Positions 62,123 through 64,000 of a stretch of DNA of 64,000 nucleotides are shown one piece after another. The stretch's first letter is position 1; every line of letters starts with the position of its first letter. Made by a program: the position numbers and the translations under genes. The stretch is from a bacterium HR40 (GTDB lineage Bacteria > Pseudomonadota > Alphaproteobacteria > Geminicoccales > Geminicoccaceae): assembly GCA_002898275.1 (NCBI GenBank), contig BEIQ01000002.1, positions 496,001 through 560,000 on the forward strand. Direction: 5' to 3'. The notes under the pieces were generated by a model. The model was not told the origin of the DNA. It made no database searches and saw only the letters and a program-made list of their open reading frames with translations.

Positions 62123-62374
62123 ATGCGGATCCGCTATTTCGCCTGGCTGCGCCAGCGCACCGGTTGTGCCGAAGAAGAGATCCCATTGCCACCGGGAGTG
62201 CGCCGCCTCTCCGAACTCAAGCTCTGGCTCGCCAATCGCCACCCGCGCTTAGGCGAGGCCCTGGCAGCGAAGGGGGTGGTGCGCTGCGCCGTGAACCAGG
62301 ACTATGTCGCCGAGGACATCGAGCTGTCGGACGACGACGAGGTCGCCTTTTTCCCGCCGGTGACGGGAGGCTGA
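62123..62374 (+). CDS. moaD: Molybdopterin synthase small subunit
   Basis: Ubiquitin-fold sulphur carrier of molybdopterin synthase. The 83-residue protein ends FFPPVTGG, the double-Gly tail that becomes the thiocarboxylate. It starts 7 bases after pgsA and is followed by moaE one base after its stop. Confidence 0.93.
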   Translation: MRIRYFAWLRQRTGCAEEEIPLPPGVRRLSELKLWLANRHPRLGEALAAKGVVRCAVNQDYVAEDIELSDDDEVAFFPPVTGG

Positions 62375-62375
62375 G

Positions 62376-62873
62376 ATGATCCGAGTGCAGCACGAGCCCT
62401 TCGACCCCGGCGTCGAACTCGCGCGCTTCGTCGCCAGCCGGACCGATGTCGGTGGCATCGCCGTGTTTCTCGGCCGGGTTCGGGACCGCGCGGGCGATAC
62501 ACCCATCCTGGCCATGACCCTCGAGCATTATCCGGGCATGACCGAGAGGAAGCTCGCCGAGATCGAGGCCGAAGCCCGTCGGCGCTGGCCGCTCGAGGAC
62601 ACCCTCGTCATCCATCGCTACGGACGCATGATGCCGGGTGAGCCCATCGTCATGGTGGCGGTGGCGAGCGCCCATCGTCATGCGGCGCTCGAGGCTTGCA
62701 GTTTTCTCATCGACTGGCTCAAGACCCGAGCGCCCTTCTGGAAGTGCGAGGAGACGCCGCAAGGGGAGCGCTGGGTGGAGGCGCGGACGAGCGACGAGCT
62801 GGCGGCGGCGCGCTGGGAAAGACGTTCCGCCGCGAGCTCCGGGCAGTCGCCCGCTCAGTCCAGCTTCTCGTAA
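62376..62873 (+). CDS. moaE: Molybdopterin synthase catalytic subunit
   Basis: Transfers sulphur from MoaD to cyclic pyranopterin monophosphate. The 165-residue protein has GGIAVFLGRVRD, MTLEHYPGMTERKL, ASAHRHAALEA and the catalytic Lys in PFWKCEETPQGERWVEA. The last 19 bases overlap the convergent acetyltransferase gene. Confidence 0.95.
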   Translation: MIRVQHEPFDPGVELARFVASRTDVGGIAVFLGRVRDRAGDTPILAMTLEHYPGMTERKLAEIEAEARRRWPLEDTLVIHRYGRMMPGEPIVMVAVASAHRHAALEACSFLIDWLKTRAPFWKCEETPQGERWVEARTSDELAAARWERRSAASSGQSPAQSSFS

Positions 62874-63610
62874 TAGGCGTAGCCGTAGAGGCGCTCGAAC
62901 CCGGCTTGCTCGTAGAGCCGCCGTGCCGGTTCGTTGCTCTCCTGCACCTGCAGGACCGCGATCCGCGCATCCATCGCCCGCGCCCATTCCAGCAGCCGGT
63001 CGAGCACCGCCCGACCGTGACCCATGCGCCGGAAGGGGTAGTGGGTGTGCATGCTGTGGATGACGGCGATCTCGCTGTCGATCACACAGCAGCCGGCGGC
63101 GACGGGTTCCTCCCCGAAAAAGCGCACGGCGAAGCCGAGCGGGCGCTTGATGCGGTCGTACACCTCGGTGCGGGCGAGCCGCTCCTCCTCGCTCATCTGC
63201 GGATCGAAGAGGGCATTCCCCACCGCCTGCCGGACCCGCGTCTCGACGTCGATCGACGGGTCGGCCGGTCGCAGGTTCTCGAGCCTGCGCCACATCACGC
63301 TCGTCGGTGCCACCCGCCGATAGCCGCGCTCCTCCAGTTCCTGGGCGAGGTCCTCCGGCTGCACACGGTCGGTGAGCTGGAAGCGCGGCGGCAGGTCGCG
63401 CTCGAGGTACCAGGCTTCCGTCCGGCGGATCGCCTTGTCGACGTCGGCACCCGCCTCGAACCTCAGGGTCTGGGCCGAATTGAGCCGGCGGCTCGTGGTG
63501 CCGCTGGCGCGCAGCAGCCATCCCGAAACGTAGACGAGCTCTCGCGGCGGCCACGCCCACAGGCTCGCGCGTTCGATCCGGTCGATGTCGAGAACTGCGG
63601 CGTCGTTCAT
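62855..63610 (-). CDS. GNAT-family N-acetyltransferase
   Basis: A 251-residue acetyltransferase. The acetyl-CoA-binding motif A is HYPFRRMGHGRAVLDRLLEW, followed by VLQVQESNEPARRLYEQAGF, both in the C-terminal half; the N-terminal half is a second, degenerate domain. The substrate is unknown. The ATG at 63610 overlaps the stop of the transporter gene upstream (ATGA). Confidence 0.87.
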   Translation of the reverse strand: MNDAAVLDIDRIERASLWAWPPRELVYVSGWLLRASGTTSRRLNSAQTLRFEAGADVDKAIRRTEAWYLERDLPPRFQLTDRVQPEDLAQELEERGYRRVAPTSVMWRRLENLRPADPSIDVETRVRQAVGNALFDPQMSEEERLARTEVYDRIKRPLGFAVRFFGEEPVAAGCCVIDSEIAVIHSMHTHYPFRRMGHGRAVLDRLLEWARAMDARIAVLQVQESNEPARRLYEQAGFERLYGYAYYEKLD

Positions 63611-64000
63611 TCCTCACTCCAGCCCCTGCGGGCCCGCAGGGCGGCAGCGAAGCCGAGGCCGATGGCGAGACAGGCCACGCCCGCGACAGTGAACAGCGGC
63701 GCGTAGCCGAACCGGTCCACCACCGGCCCGGCGAGCCCCACACCCAGGCCCTGGGCCACGAAATAGCAGCTCGCGAACACCGATACGCCGAGGCCGCGTG
63801 CCTCCGGCAGCATCTGGGTCGCGTGGGTCTGCAAGGTGTTGTGCAGCATGTAGAGCCCGAGACCGAGGAGGAAAAGGAGGAGGGCCACGACCGGCACCGC
63901 TGGCGCCAGCGCGCTCGCCCCGAAGCCGAGGGCGAGGAGCGCGCCGCCGCTCGCCGCCAGTCCGGCTTCCCCGAGCCACCGCCGCAGCCGGTGCACGCTG
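63607..64000 (-). CDS. MFS transporter, C-terminal part (N-terminus beyond window)
   Basis: About 130 residues of the C-terminal half of a major facilitator transporter are visible, with at least four membrane segments (GGALLALGFGASALAPAVPV, VALLLFLLGLGLYMLHNTLQ and the later FTVAGVACLAIGLGFAAAL) and the loop ARGLGVSVFASCYFVAQGLG. The frame is open to the right edge; a GTG at 63996 is probably internal. The stop overlaps the acetyltransferase start, so the two are coupled. The substrate is unknown. Confidence 0.8.
   Translation of the reverse strand, partial: SVHRLRRWLGEAGLAASGGALLALGFGASALAPAVPVVALLLFLLGLGLYMLHNTLQTHATQMLPEARGLGVSVFASCYFVAQGLGVGLAGPVVDRFGYAPLFTVAGVACLAIGLGFAAALRARRGWSEE

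Noticed and set aside
1-64000. tRNA or rRNA genes, CRISPR arrays, insertion sequences, prophage
   Set aside because: No cloverleaf with a GTTCRANNC arm, no direct-repeat array, and no transposase, integrase or phage structural gene were seen. A tRNAscan and repeat search would be needed to exclude short ones.

Overview
The window is chromosomal DNA from a high-G+C (by eye well above 65 percent) alphaproteobacterium, probably Rhodospirillales-like. Gene order supports this: ppsR and hemE diverge with hemJ and rho following, an aminotransferase-hom-glpX-recJ run, hrcA-grpE, and uvrC-pgsA-moaD-moaE are all arrangements familiar from that class. GTG and TTG starts are frequent, and stop/start overlaps of 4 bases (ATGA, GTGA) are common. 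I found no rRNA, tRNA, CRISPR array, insertion sequence, integrase or phage gene, so the window reads as backbone chromosome with some accessory metabolic islands.

Layout. 1-12.3 kb: a TolC-type channel gene cut by the left edge, a coiled-coil membrane protein and ppsR on the minus strand; a 370-base noncoding gap that is a candidate replication origin; hemE, hemJ and rho on the plus strand; then, on the minus strand, a quinone oxidoreductase and a four-gene ABC system (ATPase, permease, GldG-like protein, DUF4340-like protein). 12.3-21.2 kb, minus strand: a Tat-exported PhoD-like phosphatase with a clear terminator, a degenerate EEP-fold protein, a coupled phospholipid set (FkbM-type methyltransferase, psd, pssA, ynjF-like), a small membrane protein and PHA synthase. 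21.4-27.7 kb, plus strand: an OmpA-like lipoprotein overlapping an alanine-type aminotransferase, hom, glpX and recJ.

27.7-34.5 kb: a tail-anchored orphan protein, ubiX coupled to the zinc importer genes znuB and znuC, divergent znuA, a ThDP enzyme, a MaoC hydratase, a nitroreductase and a small lipoprotein. 34.5-39.3 kb: a SWIM/SNF2 helicase, a tandem universal stress protein and a 77-residue protein holding only a histidine-kinase H-box domain. 39.4-47.8 kb: a TRAP transporter divergent from an acyl-CoA synthetase, a UPF0104-type membrane protein, an LDH2-type dehydrogenase, an RraA-like protein and an Fpg/Nei glycosylase, together suggesting uptake and breakdown of an organic acid. 48-64 kb: hrcA-grpE, argG, a pseudouridine synthase, glyoxalase I, a two-subunit GMC dehydrogenase, rmuC, a methyltransferase, rpoH, a ubiH-like hydroxylase, uvrC, pgsA, moaD, moaE, an acetyltransferase and an MFS transporter cut by the right edge.

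The points most worth following up are the candidate origin, the four-gene ABC system of unknown substrate, the phospholipid cluster beside a pseudo-enzyme of the EEP fold, and the free-standing H-box protein. I did not see convincing evidence for an entirely new system.
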